Source of the DNA: Chryseobacterium indicum
Lineage (GTDB): Bacteria; Bacteroidota; Bacteroidia; Flavobacteriales; Weeksellaceae
Length of the DNA stretch: 64,000 nt
NCBI RefSeq assembly: GCF_021504595.1
Contig: NZ_JACSGT010000001.1
Location: 3,178,578 to 3,242,577 of the forward strand
Direction of reading: 5' to 3'
Shown piece by piece: positions 28,078 to 36,716 of this stretch (the first letter of the stretch is position 1; every line of letters starts with the position of its first letter). The notes beneath the pieces were generated by a model. The model was not told where the DNA came from and searched no databases. It was given only the letters and a program-made list of their open reading frames with translations. The position numbers and the translations under genes are program-made.

Positions 28078-28893
28078 TTATGAATAATTTTTCACCAAAC
28101 CTTTTACCACTGCAATTACATTCGGCATGGCTGTATTGGCAGCGTTCAGAACTTCTTCGTGAGAAACGGAGTGGGCAATATCGGGACCGCCCAAATCGGT
28201 CACGACGGAAATACCGAAAACATCCATTCCCATATGTTTAGCAACGATCACTTCCGGAACGGTACTCATTCCCACAAGATCTCCGCCAATGGCTTTAATC
28301 ATTCCGTATTCTGCGGGAGTTTCGAAAGTGGGTCCCTGCAAAGCTACATACACACTTTGGTGGACAGTAATATTCTGTTCAGAAGCAGTATTTTGTGCAA
28401 CGGAGATCATTTTTCTGCTGTAGGGTTCGCTCATATCCACAAATCGGGGACCGAAGGAATCGATGTTTCTGCCGCGAAGCGGATGTTCAGGCATCATATT
28501 GATGTGATCCCGAATGATTGCAATATCGCCGATCTTATAGTCCGGATTAATTCCGCCTGAAGCATTGGAAAGAATGAGATTTTTAATTCCCAACAGATAA
28601 AAAACACGAATCGGAAAGACCACCGTTTCTATGGAATGCCCTTCGTAGTAATGAAAACGACCGCTCATCATCAGAACTTTTTTTCCTTCCAGAATTCCGT
28701 AGATCAGTTTTCCGCTGTGTCCTGCAACGGTAGTCTGCGGAAAGTTGGGGATTTCAGTGTATTCTAAAGTATGAATGGCTTCCACTTCATCCTGCAGTTT
28801 GCCTAAGCCGGAGCCTAAAACAATAGCAAAATCGGGAGTTTCTTTAATGATGTTTTGAACGAAATCTGCGGTCTGCTTAATTTTTTCTAACAT
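28078..28893 (-). CDS. punA: Purine-nucleoside phosphorylase I
   Basis: 271 residues, the trimeric PNP type that phosphorolyses guanosine and inosine for purine salvage. Visible motifs: the phosphate loop VLGSGLG (25-31), TTVAGHSGKL, the SGRFHYYEGH segment and SNASGGI in the purine site. It overlaps the end of lpxK by 17 bp on the same strand, so the two are translated from one transcript. Confidence 0.92.
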   Translation of the reverse strand: MLEKIKQTADFVQNIIKETPDFAIVLGSGLGKLQDEVEAIHTLEYTEIPNFPQTTVAGHSGKLIYGILEGKKVLMMSGRFHYYEGHSIETVVFPIRVFYLLGIKNLILSNASGGINPDYKIGDIAIIRDHINMMPEHPLRGRNIDSFGPRFVDMSEPYSRKMISVAQNTASEQNITVHQSVYVALQGPTFETPAEYGMIKAIGGDLVGMSTVPEVIVAKHMGMDVFGISVVTDLGGPDIAHSVSHEEVLNAANTAMPNVIAVVKGLVKNYS

Positions 28894-29902
28894 AATCTAA
28901 GATGATTTGATTGAATTCTTCCTTTTTATCAATAATTACATTGATCGGCCAGTAGTAAACAATATCTCTAAGATAGTCAAAACTTTTCAGACGCACATAG
29001 TCTTTTTCAGTGGTTAAGATCAATTTATATTCTCCTAATTTTTTATATTCCGCGACAATATTTTTGATGTCGGCTTCCGTGAAATTATGATGGTCTCTGA
29101 ATTTTAAATGTTTCACCCTCTGTGAAAATTTCGCAAGATGGGTAAGGAGAGGTTTCGGATTGGCGATTCCTGTAATTAAAAGGATGTCGTAATAATTCAG
29201 GTTGTTATCGGGAAGCATCTTTTCTCTTCCGTATACATTTTCGTCGTATCCGATAGATGAAAAGAATACTTTCTGGGTACGGTCCGGTCTTATTCTGGAA
29301 ATGTAATACTGTTTGGTTTCCTCTGTAAGTTCATCGGGACATTTGCTCACCATGATGATATCTGCTCTTTTGGATCCTGCTCTGGATTCTCTTAAATCTC
29401 CTGCGGGTAAAAGATGATCTTTAAAATAAGGATCATTAAAATCGGTCATCATAATATTGAATCCTGCTTTTATCGCTCTGTGCTGCATTGCATCGTCCAG
29501 AACCAGAACATCAAGATCCATATCACTGATTACTTTTTTGGCTCCCGGAACTCTTTCTTCGGAAACGGCGATTACGAAACGGTTTTTAAAGCGTTCAAAC
29601 AACTGCATGGCTTCATCGCCTACTGTTTTGTAGTTGCTTTCATAATTCGTAACAGCATATCCTTTCGTAAGTCTTCCGTATCCTCTGGAAAGCACACCTG
29701 TTCTGTAATGTTTGGACAGGAAATGTGCAAGATACATCACCATCGGCGATTTTCCGCTTCCGCCCACAGAAAGGTTTCCGACACAGATTATCGGCGTTTT
29801 GAATTTCACAGATTTAAAGATTCCCAGATCATACATTGTGTTTCGGATACCCGTTACCATGTGATAACCGAGGGAAAAAGGATAGAGGTACCATCTTTTC
29901 AT
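28877..29902 (-). CDS. lpxK: Tetraacyldisaccharide 4'-kinase
   Basis: 341 residues. This inner membrane kinase phosphorylates the lipid A disaccharide precursor at the 4' position. The N-terminal part has the LpxK P-loop, VGNLSVGGSGKSPM, and the later LDDAMQHRAI segment typical of the family (Gram-negative core enzymes have DDGFQHR at this place). It is upstream of punA with a 17-bp overlap. A perfect -7 box (29911-29918) lies only 8 bp before the start codon, which would make the transcript nearly leaderless, or another promoter is used. Confidence 0.92.
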   Translation of the reverse strand: MKRWYLYPFSLGYHMVTGIRNTMYDLGIFKSVKFKTPIICVGNLSVGGSGKSPMVMYLAHFLSKHYRTGVLSRGYGRLTKGYAVTNYESNYKTVGDEAMQLFERFKNRFVIAVSEERVPGAKKVISDMDLDVLVLDDAMQHRAIKAGFNIMMTDFNDPYFKDHLLPAGDLRESRAGSKRADIIMVSKCPDELTEETKQYYISRIRPDRTQKVFFSSIGYDENVYGREKMLPDNNLNYYDILLITGIANPKPLLTHLAKFSQRVKHLKFRDHHNFTEADIKNIVAEYKKLGEYKLILTTEKDYVRLKSFDYLRDIVYYWPINVIIDKKEEFNQIILDYVRKN

Positions 29903-30285
29903 ACGTTTGCAAAAATAGGAAATTTCACATGGATTTGGATGATTATGGTAGCTACTTTTCGATATTTATTTTAAAAAATCTGTTATTGATTATCATCAAA
30001 TTAAAGTATTTTTGTAGAGTTATAATCTGCTGTGCATTTTAACTTGTCTTTCTATAATAAGTGAAATGCCTTTGTTTATCTTTAAAATATTTGGGAATTG
30101 TAGATAAATAAAAATCTTTGTATGCCTTTGCGTCTAAGTTTTCGCAAGGTTAAACAAAGTTTTATTAAAACAAATCTTTTTTTAAGTCAAACAGAGCCAC
30201 TTCGTTTATGGAAGAAATACAAACTGATATTGATTCAAATTAAGTTATATGTAGAAATAAACAACAGATATTTATTTTATTTACC
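29903..30285. other. Divergent intergenic region between lpxK and truA
   Basis: 383 bp of AT-rich DNA without a credible gene. It contains a segment around 30112-30160 with CCTTTGCGTC and TTCGCAAGG motifs that resembles the GCAAAG-type dispersed repeats of flavobacteria, and a -7 box for lpxK at 29911-29918 (minus). No clear promoter for truA was found. Confidence 0.5.
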
Positions 30286-31020
30286 TTGAGATATTTTATA
30301 GAATTTTCCTACAACGGCAAGAATTATTTCGGTTATCAGATTCAGCCGAATGCTATTTCTGTGCAGGAAGAGCTGGAAAAAGCACTTTCCACGATTTTAA
30401 GAGAAGAGATTAAGACAACGGGAGCGGGAAGAACGGATACGGGCGTTCATGCGAAGAAGATTTTTGCCCATTTTGATACGGAGAAAATTCCGGATCAGGA
30501 ACTGGTGAGAAGACTGAACAGTTTTCTTCCGGCAGATATTTCTATTAAAAGGATTTTTCCTGTAAAAGATGATTTCCATGCGCGTTTTGATGCTACTTAC
30601 CGAACGTACGAATACTATATTTCCCTTGAAAAAAATCCGTTCACGGAAGAATCGGCGTGGCAACACTGGAGAAAACCTTTGGATGTCGAAAAAATGAATG
30701 AAGCCTGTAAAATTTTATTTGAATATGAGGATTTTACCAGCTTTGCAAAATTACACACCGATAATAAAACCAACCTCTGCAAAATGTACAAGGCAGAATG
30801 GGAACAGCATGGAAGTGAACTGAAATTTACCGTTTCTGCGAACCGCTTTCTGAGAAATATGGTGAGAGCTATTGTGGGAACAATGGTAGAAGTAGGTTCC
30901 GGAAAATTAAAGCCTGAAGATGTAAGAAAAGTTATTGAAGACAAACACCGAAACTCTGCGGGAACTTCTGCACCGGCGCATGGGTTGTACTTGGTGGATG
31001 TGGGGTATGATTTTGAGTAA
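30286..31020 (+). CDS. truA: tRNA pseudouridine(38-40) synthase
   Basis: 244 residues. It converts uridines 38-40 of the tRNA anticodon arm to pseudouridine. The start is an unusual TTG at 30286, which gives the canonical N-terminus MRYFIEFSYNGKNYFGYQ; no ATG is nearby. The catalytic Asp is D51 in GAGRTDTGVHA. The C-terminal RFLRNMVRAIVGTMVEVG motif is intact. It is the last gene enclosed by the inverted repeats at 27906 and 31084. Confidence 0.93.
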   Translation: MRYFIEFSYNGKNYFGYQIQPNAISVQEELEKALSTILREEIKTTGAGRTDTGVHAKKIFAHFDTEKIPDQELVRRLNSFLPADISIKRIFPVKDDFHARFDATYRTYEYYISLEKNPFTEESAWQHWRKPLDVEKMNEACKILFEYEDFTSFAKLHTDNKTNLCKMYKAEWEQHGSELKFTVSANRFLRNMVRAIVGTMVEVGSGKLKPEDVRKVIEDKHRNSAGTSAPAHGLYLVDVGYDFE

Positions 31021-31021
31021 T

Positions 31022-31352
31022 ATTTAAACACAAATTCCACAAATAATACCACAAATATTCACAAATAATTTTAGAAACTTGTTTAAACTAATTTCAGAAT
31101 TAACCGCAAAAGGGACAAAAGATAATGTTAAAGCGAATTTCCAGAATAATCAAAGTGCTCAAAAGAATAAAAATCAAAGATTTTTAAAAACTATTGTGTT
31201 CTTTTTCATTTATAATAATCAACTTTAAATAAAAAATTTAGTAGATCTTTTGTGACTTTTGCGGTTAAATAAAAGTTTAAACAGACTTTATATTTTCTTT
31301 ATTAGATTTGAGTCATTTGTGAAAAAATATTAGTGTAATTTGTGTTTAAAAG
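31022..31352. repeat. Nested inverted repeats, including copy B
   Basis: Outer arms of AAACACAAAT type (about 31022-31070 and 31305-31352) are related to the repeat at 24280-24446. Between them 31084-31296 is copy B of the repeat at 27906-28048, in inverted orientation. Copy B has an extra segment at about 31153-31221 bounded by a 9-bp direct repeat AATAATCAA (31144-31152 and 31213-31221). Confidence 0.82.
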
Positions 31353-31453
31353 AAAACAAAAAAACGAAAATCATGGACGAAATCGAAAGACTTGCCTTTG
31401 CATTACAACATTTTGCGGGACTTGAAGAATATGAATTTCGGTCACAATTTGTA

Positions 31454-31600
31454 GTTTGCCTCGTCGGACATTCACATTTGCTTCCCTGAATATGGGTTTG
31501 CGCTGTCGGAAGTTCATTTTTGCCTGCCCAAGAATTGGTTTGCCCTGTCGGACATTCACACTTGCTTTCCTGAATATGGGTTTGCCCCGTCGGAACTTCC
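31454..31600. repeat. 42-bp tandem repeat, 3.5 copies with alternating unit types
   Basis: Units at 31454-31495, 31496-31537, 31538-31579 and a partial one at 31580-31600, each starting GTTTGC and containing GTCGGA. Units 1 and 3 are nearly identical (4 differences) while unit 2 is diverged, giving an 84-bp higher-order pattern. Short palindromes follow: GTCGGAACTTCCGAC (31589-31603) and CGGAGATCTCCG (31630-31641). The 31353-31823 gap holds no other recognised gene. Confidence 0.8.
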
Positions 31601-31777
31601 GACGATAAGAACCTGTAAAATCTTGCCGACGGAGATCTCCGATGATCTGTGTTTTTTGCTCTGATTATTTTTAAATTGAGCATTTTTATTGTTTTTCATC
31701 TATACCATAAATAACAGCTATCTGAATTTTTCATGGGTATTTCACAAACTTGTAAAGGCAGACAAATTTGAAAGTCT

Positions 31778-31785
31778 TATTTTTG
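31778..31785 (+). promoter_or_regulatory. Promoter -7 box (TATTTTTG) of the ABC transporter
   Basis: Exact TAnnTTTG match 38 bp before the ATG at 31824. Confidence 0.45.
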
Positions 31786-31823
31786 CATAGAATTTTATAT
31801 AATTCTTTTCTTCAATTCGTACA

Positions 31824-33581
31824 ATGAAAAAACAAGATACCTGGGGAATTGTAAAGAGGCTGTTCTTTATCGGAATGAAGTTCCGTTCTTGGTTCATCCT
31901 TACTTTAGTGATTTCCATTTTTCTGGCAATAGTTTCTACTTACCGTCCTTATCTTACCATGGAAGTGGTGGATAATGATATTACCAAGCTGAAAGATAAA
32001 GCACTGATGCTAAAGCATATTTATCTTTTGGTCGGTCTGGTTTTCACAGAAACCATTTTAAACTTTTTTCTGGTTTATTTCTCCAATTTCATTTCTCAGA
32101 ATGTAATCAGAGACATAAGAGAGAGGCTGTATAATAAACTGATTTATTTTAAAACGTCTTTCTTCGATAAAACTCCGATCGGACAGTTGGTGACGAGAGC
32201 GGTAGGTGATGTGGAAACCATTGCAACGGTTTACACGGATGGTTTTTTAATGGTTTTCGGGGATGTGCTGAGAATTATTTTTGTACTGGTGATGATGTTC
32301 AGTACCAATGTTCATCTCAGTTATATTACACTGGCGATTTTACCTTTAATGGTCGTGATTACAAGATTTTTCCAGAAAAGACTGAAAAAGGCATTCGGAG
32401 ACGAAAGAAACTGGACTTCCAACCAAAACTCTTTTGTTCAGGAAAGACTGGCGGGAATGCCGATCATTCAGGTTTTCAACAGGCAGGAAGCGGAATTTAA
32501 GAAGTTTGATGATATCAATATTACTTTAAAGAGTGCTTTGCTGAGAACGGTTTTTATCTTCTCTCTGTTTTTTCCTGTGGTGGAATTAATTTCTTCTCTT
32601 TTCATCGGGTTTATCCTTTTTTACGGAGGATATATTACAATCAGTGCGGGAGTTGTGATTGCATTTATCCAGTATATTTCGATGCTGATCCGTCCTTTAC
32701 GGCAGATTGCCGACCGTTTCAACAACATTCAGCGAGGAATCGTAGGCGCAGAAAGGGTTTTAGGATTAATGGATGAAGACAATGCCATGCCGAACAAAGG
32801 GAAAGTGGAAAAAGATCATTTTGACGGAAAAATTGAATTTAAAGATGTGCATTTTGCGTATGACGAGAAGCAGGAAGTATTAAAAGGAATTGATTTTAAA
32901 GTAAATCCGGGTGAAACTGTGGCAATTGTAGGCGCAACCGGAGCCGGAAAATCTACGATCATCAGTTTAATTACAAGATTGTATGATATTAATTCCGGAA
33001 ATATTTTAATTGATGATGTGGATCTGAAAGATTATGAACTGTATAATTTAAGAAGCCACATCGGAGTTGTTCTGCAGGATGTTTTCCTGTTCCACGGAAG
33101 TATTTATGAAAATCTTTCTTTCGGGGATGATAGTATTACGCTGGATAAAATAAAAGCAGGGGCAAAAGAAATTGAAGTTGATGAATTTATCGAACAGCTT
33201 CCGGGAGGATATGATTATGTGGTAAGCGAAAGAGGTTCATCCATTTCTCTGGGACAGAGACAATTGCTGTCGTTCTTAAGAGCCTATCTGTCTGATCCGA
33301 AGATTCTGATTTTGGACGAAGCCACGTCTTCCATCGACCACGAAAGTGAAAAACTGATCCAGAGAGCCACGGAAAAAATTACGAAAAACAGAACGTCGAT
33401 CATTATTGCACACCGACTTTCTACCATTGAAAAAGCCGATAAGATTATCGTGATGGAGCACGGAAAAATTGTGGAAGAAGGCAAACATCTCGAACTTCTG
33501 GACAAAAACGGATATTACTCCACGCTTTACAAAGCTCAGTTGAGACATGAAGTGGAACTGGAAGAAGAAACCAAAAAGTAA
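31824..33581 (+). CDS. ABC exporter, fused permease and ATPase (MsbA/MdlB type)
   Basis: 585 residues: six transmembrane helices (about 25-310) followed by the nucleotide-binding domain. Walker A is GATGAGKST with K376; the signature is a variant SISLGQRQ (residues 473-480) in place of LSGGQ; Walker B is ILILDEATSSID; the H-loop His is in IIIAHRLST. It is a half-transporter that must dimerise. The degenerate LSLGQ-type signature is common in heteromeric exporters such as MdlB, but no partner gene is adjacent. Substrate unknown (lipid, drug or peptide). Confidence 0.93.
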   Translation: MKKQDTWGIVKRLFFIGMKFRSWFILTLVISIFLAIVSTYRPYLTMEVVDNDITKLKDKALMLKHIYLLVGLVFTETILNFFLVYFSNFISQNVIRDIRERLYNKLIYFKTSFFDKTPIGQLVTRAVGDVETIATVYTDGFLMVFGDVLRIIFVLVMMFSTNVHLSYITLAILPLMVVITRFFQKRLKKAFGDERNWTSNQNSFVQERLAGMPIIQVFNRQEAEFKKFDDINITLKSALLRTVFIFSLFFPVVELISSLFIGFILFYGGYITISAGVVIAFIQYISMLIRPLRQIADRFNNIQRGIVGAERVLGLMDEDNAMPNKGKVEKDHFDGKIEFKDVHFAYDEKQEVLKGIDFKVNPGETVAIVGATGAGKSTIISLITRLYDINSGNILIDDVDLKDYELYNLRSHIGVVLQDVFLFHGSIYENLSFGDDSITLDKIKAGAKEIEVDEFIEQLPGGYDYVVSERGSSISLGQRQLLSFLRAYLSDPKILILDEATSSIDHESEKLIQRATEKITKNRTSIIIAHRLSTIEKADKIIVMEHGKIVEEGKHLELLDKNGYYSTLYKAQLRHEVELEEETKK

Positions 33582-33597
33582 TTTTTTATAGATATGG

Positions 33598-33629
33598 AAG
33601 GTTAAAATCAATCGGTTTTAACCTTTTTT
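33598..33629 (+). terminator. Intrinsic terminator after the ABC exporter
   Basis: A 12-bp stem (33598-33609 with 33614-33625, one wobble), loop AATC, followed by six T. It overlaps the last codons of the convergent CPBP gene. Confidence 0.88.
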
Positions 33630-34495
33630 ATTTCGTATCCTTTCTGCAGAACTTTCAGAAATTCATCTTTGGAGATTCCTTTTTCGGATTTGAAGTGGAT
33701 ATTCATTAAGCCTTCATCCGTTGTCAACTGATCTTTTCCGTAAAGATGATCCAATAAACTCTGAAGTGAATATTGTCTGGTTTCAACGCTGTGTATTCTG
33801 TCATCAACAATTTTCGTTTCGGATAAAACAGGTTCGTTGTCATTTATAAAGGCTTTCTGCTCAATTCTTATATCGTAATCCTGTGTTTTTTCAGTAAAAG
33901 GAGACGTAAAAAGCAACATGATGCAAGGAATAGAAATTCCGAACAGAAGATTCCATAACGCATGATAAAGCATGCTGTAAAAAATATTCAGTCTTACACG
34001 GATGTAGCTTAAAATAAGTCCACCCGATAACTGAGAAGCCACAATGAAGGGTGACAATGCATAAAAAATCCACGAATCATTCACGTAATTATCCAGATGT
34101 ACCAATCCGAAGATAATTGAGGAAATATAAACGAGAAACGGAAAAATTCTGTTCCATTTTTCCCTGCTGATAAAGTGTGAAAAAAACTTTTTGTAACGAA
34201 GAGCGTATCTGAAAATAAATTCTTCCGAAAGCGGAGCAAAAATTACCATTAAAAAGACCGCCTGAAGCCATGTTAAATTTTCAAAAGCTTCAGATGGTTT
34301 TAAAGTGATGCATTTTTCCGCCAGATAGTTTATAGGAAGTACAACAATCAAAAAGAAAACGATCTCAATAATCAGAAGATTGGAGATGAGCTGAAGTTTT
34401 CTTTTGGAAGAAAGTTCAGTCTGTACATCATCGGGCTTTTTCATGAACTGTAAAAAAGCGGAGATATCATGTTTAAATCTCAGAGAGTAATTCAC
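33608..34495 (-). CDS. CPBP family intramembrane glutamic protease
   Basis: 295 residues with several transmembrane segments. The CPBP/Rce1-type motifs are present: E91-E92 and R96 in SEEFIFR, H133 in FGLVHLDN, and a third His in LYHALWN. Bacterial members process or protect peptides, or act in membrane protein turnover; the substrate is unknown. An extra soluble C-terminal part of about 90 residues follows the last membrane segment. It is convergent with the ABC exporter. Confidence 0.88.
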   Translation of the reverse strand: MNYSLRFKHDISAFLQFMKKPDDVQTELSSKRKLQLISNLLIIEIVFFLIVVLPINYLAEKCITLKPSEAFENLTWLQAVFLMVIFAPLSEEFIFRYALRYKKFFSHFISREKWNRIFPFLVYISSIIFGLVHLDNYVNDSWIFYALSPFIVASQLSGGLILSYIRVRLNIFYSMLYHALWNLLFGISIPCIMLLFTSPFTEKTQDYDIRIEQKAFINDNEPVLSETKIVDDRIHSVETRQYSLQSLLDHLYGKDQLTTDEGLMNIHFKSEKGISKDEFLKVLQKGYEIKKVKTD

Positions 34496-34544
34496 GGATT
34501 GTTTTTAGGAATAAGTTTCAAGAACTATAAATTGGTTACGGTTT

Positions 34545-35150
34545 TTATTTCTTTTTAAAAGTACAGAAAATAAAGTTTTGGACAGTGCTGAAAGGAGTAA
34601 TGTGATCTTCTGTAATACAATCTGTTTTTTCAAAGCTGTTTTCAAAAATAGAATTCATCGATTCTTCATCATATTGCGAGATTTCAAGTCCGCTGCATTT
34701 TTTCGGACCGTTTTTAGAAAAAGTTCCTACAATAAGGTTTTTCATAACCGCTTTTTCAGCAATTTGTACATATTTTGAAATATCTTCCGAACGGGTAAGG
34801 AAATGAAAAGCTGCTCTGTCGTGCCAAATGTCATACGTTTCTTCAGGAGTAAAGGCAATGATGTCTGCAACAATCCATTGTATTTTTTCTGCGTCTTTCC
34901 CTAACCTTCGTTTTGCTCTTTCCAAAGCTTTTTCAGAAATATCAAGAACGGTTATGTTTTCGTAGCCCTCTTCCAGAAGAAAATCCGCCAGATTGCTGTC
35001 TCCGCCGCCAATATCGATAATTTTTACACTTTTATCCGATCCTAAAGATCTGATGAGTTCCAGTGAGGTCTGCGGTTTTTTCTGCGTCCAGCTTACTTCT
35101 TCAGGGGTTTTTGTTTCATAGACATTTTCCCAGTGGCTTTTATTGGTCAT
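34545..35150 (-). CDS. Class I SAM-dependent methyltransferase
   Basis: 201 residues, cytoplasmic. It starts with MTNKSHWENVYETK, typical of a family of small methyltransferases (W-x-x-x-Y...). Motif I is KIIDIGGGDSNLAD, motif II VLDISEKAL, and the post-motif WHDRAAFHFL positions the substrate. The C-terminal KCSGLEISQYD is also characteristic. Substrate is unknown. It lies 49 bp upstream of the CPBP gene on the same strand and may share its transcript. Confidence 0.88.
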   Translation of the reverse strand: MTNKSHWENVYETKTPEEVSWTQKKPQTSLELIRSLGSDKSVKIIDIGGGDSNLADFLLEEGYENITVLDISEKALERAKRRLGKDAEKIQWIVADIIAFTPEETYDIWHDRAAFHFLTRSEDISKYVQIAEKAVMKNLIVGTFSKNGPKKCSGLEISQYDEESMNSIFENSFEKTDCITEDHITPFSTVQNFIFCTFKKK

Positions 35151-35193
35151 TTTGCAATACTTTTAGAAATGCTAAATTAAAATTTTAACACCG

Positions 35194-35404
35194 AAGTTGT
35201 TTAAAGTAAAATGGTAGAAAACTCTATAGAGTTTATCTGTGTAGACACCATATTCGCAAGGCGTTCTGCGTTCCGTAGGAACACTATCTTTAGAAAATGT
35301 ATCGTATTTAAGATATCAATCCTATGGATTGATTGACGGATTTATTCTTATTTCTACACAGATTCTGCTCCTAAAGGAGCAAACACTTTTACTTTAAACA
35401 ACTT
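35194..35404. repeat. 211-bp MITE-like palindromic element
   Basis: Terminal inverted repeats: AAGTTGTTTAAAGTAAAA (35194-35211) and its complement (35387-35404). Inside each end is a hairpin (35219-35234 and 35366-35381) and then a second inverted pair ATCTGTGTAGA (35235-35245 and 35353-35363). Two more hairpins lie in the centre (35270-35282 and 35315-35333). There is no coding capacity. It fills most of the gap 35151-35548. Confidence 0.78.
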
Positions 35405-35548
35405 CACCAAACTTGTTTAATCAAACTTAGACTCTCACTGCCAATGTCGCTAAATATGCTGATAAATAATAGGATATTATATTGGATTTCTCAAAGAAAT
35501 AAAACTCATCATTTGTACCTTTTACAGTTGCATAAAAAGTAAACAGAT

Positions 35549-36226
35549 CTATCTTTTGAAGGACATTTTCCCGTAAAGTTTACTCACATTAAAGTATAAT
35601 CCGGCAATTTTATATTTGCCTTTTTCAAACTCCTGATAATCGCACATTCCGTCATAACTCTGCGATTGGGCTTCCATTTCAAACATATTCATGAGTACAT
35701 ATTCATGAGATATGGAAATTACATGAAAGCCTGTTCCACACGTTATTCCGTCTCCGCTGGAAAGAAATGCTTCCAGTAATCCGTGAAAATTACGTGAAAT
35801 CTTTTTTGCTGTCACCTCGTCTTTGGTGAGATGGTACATATAAGCGAGATAATTCATTGCCCTTAAATCCAGAGGATTTTTTTCCAGAGTTTGTCTGAAC
35901 AGTTTAATTCCTTTTGGCAGATCTTTATCAGATATTTCTCCACGGTAGAATTTCGTCATTTCTTCAAGATTATCGTCGATTTTATACGGTTCATAATCTG
36001 GCTGAAAGGTATATCCGTAATAGAGATGGCGGTACTGTTCCTGTGTAATGAGTGTGTCGTTCTGCTTTAGCTTTTTCAGGAGATCGGGATAGTAAAACTC
36101 CGACTTTTTATCTTCTATGTTCTTCCGAATGGAAGCATAATCGGGAGCTTTGAATTCCGGCTTCTGGGTTCTGAAAAAATTAAACAGTAATAAAAGTGCT
36201 ACGGTAAAAGCGGTTTTAAGCGTCAT
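35549..36226 (-). CDS. DUF4919 domain protein
   Basis: 225 residues. An N-terminal hydrophobic segment (about 4-20) is a signal peptide or anchor. The rest fits DUF4919: an RHLYYGYTFQPDYEPY motif, a helical tetratricopeptide-like middle (LEKNPLDLRAMNYLAYMYHL) and a C-terminal GITCGTGFHVISISHEYVLM. Function unknown; probably an envelope protein. It is a single gene, with an AT-rich upstream region and no clear promoter box. Confidence 0.78.
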   Translation of the reverse strand: MTLKTAFTVALLLLFNFFRTQKPEFKAPDYASIRKNIEDKKSEFYYPDLLKKLKQNDTLITQEQYRHLYYGYTFQPDYEPYKIDDNLEEMTKFYRGEISDKDLPKGIKLFRQTLEKNPLDLRAMNYLAYMYHLTKDEVTAKKISRNFHGLLEAFLSSGDGITCGTGFHVISISHEYVLMNMFEMEAQSQSYDGMCDYQEFEKGKYKIAGLYFNVSKLYGKMSFKR

Positions 36227-36451
36227 TGTTATTAAGTTTTTAAATTATTTATTTAAACGTTAAATCTGTTAAAAATGTATATATATTATAAAATAATTTA
36301 GATTGTCGTAAATATTTTATTAAAATATTGTCTAAATCTTATGTTTGTATGGAATATTTCATTAACTTTATTCAGAATTTAAACACGACCCCCTTGTTTT
36401 GGTAGGGTGTTTGATGTAAAGAGATAGTTTTAATTAAATCCAAAAATATAG

Positions 36452-36664
36452 ATGAAGAATATACAAGATGAATTTCAGGTTTTTAAAGACGAATTAAGAA
36501 AGTTGAATATCGAAGTACAGAAAGTGGTAAAAGTAGGAAACGGCAGTATGGATTTCCACGAAGTTTTTTATAAATCGCCGAGGTATGAAGATGTGAAGAG
36601 TGTTTATGTTCAGAGGCATAATCTGGACAATATTTTAGAGAAATTTAAGCAGGCTTATCATTAA
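36452..36664 (+). CDS. Small hypothetical protein (70 aa)
   Basis: A 70-residue charged cytoplasmic protein with an N-terminal amphipathic helix (DEFQVFKDELRKLNIEVQKV) and a basic middle. No family recognised. The gene has a clear ATG, codon use like its neighbours and a strong terminator four bases after its stop, which supports it as real. Function unknown. Confidence 0.68.
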   Translation: MKNIQDEFQVFKDELRKLNIEVQKVVKVGNGSMDFHEVFYKSPRYEDVKSVYVQRHNLDNILEKFKQAYH

Positions 36665-36667
36665 AAT

Positions 36668-36708
36668 AAAAAAGTTCGGCTCAGGGAACCTGAGCCGAAC
36701 TTTTTTTT
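36668..36708 (+). terminator. Strong bidirectional terminator
   Basis: An 18-bp perfect stem including flanking A and T runs (36668-36685 with 36689-36706), loop GAA. It serves the small gene on the plus strand and the symporter gene on the minus strand. Confidence 0.94.
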
Positions 36709-36716
36709 ATCATCAA

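Noticed and set aside
28159..28560. 133-residue plus-strand frame inside punA
   Set aside because: Antisense shadow of a well-conserved gene; no promoter and no domain.
31454..31600. CRISPR array
   Set aside because: The 42-bp units are contiguous and have no unique spacers; no cas genes are present.
31330..31683. 117-residue minus-strand frame with PTGQTHIQ-type repeats
   Set aside because: The apparent protein repeats are only the translation of the 42-bp DNA repeats; the flanks are not protein-like and other frames over it are equally open.
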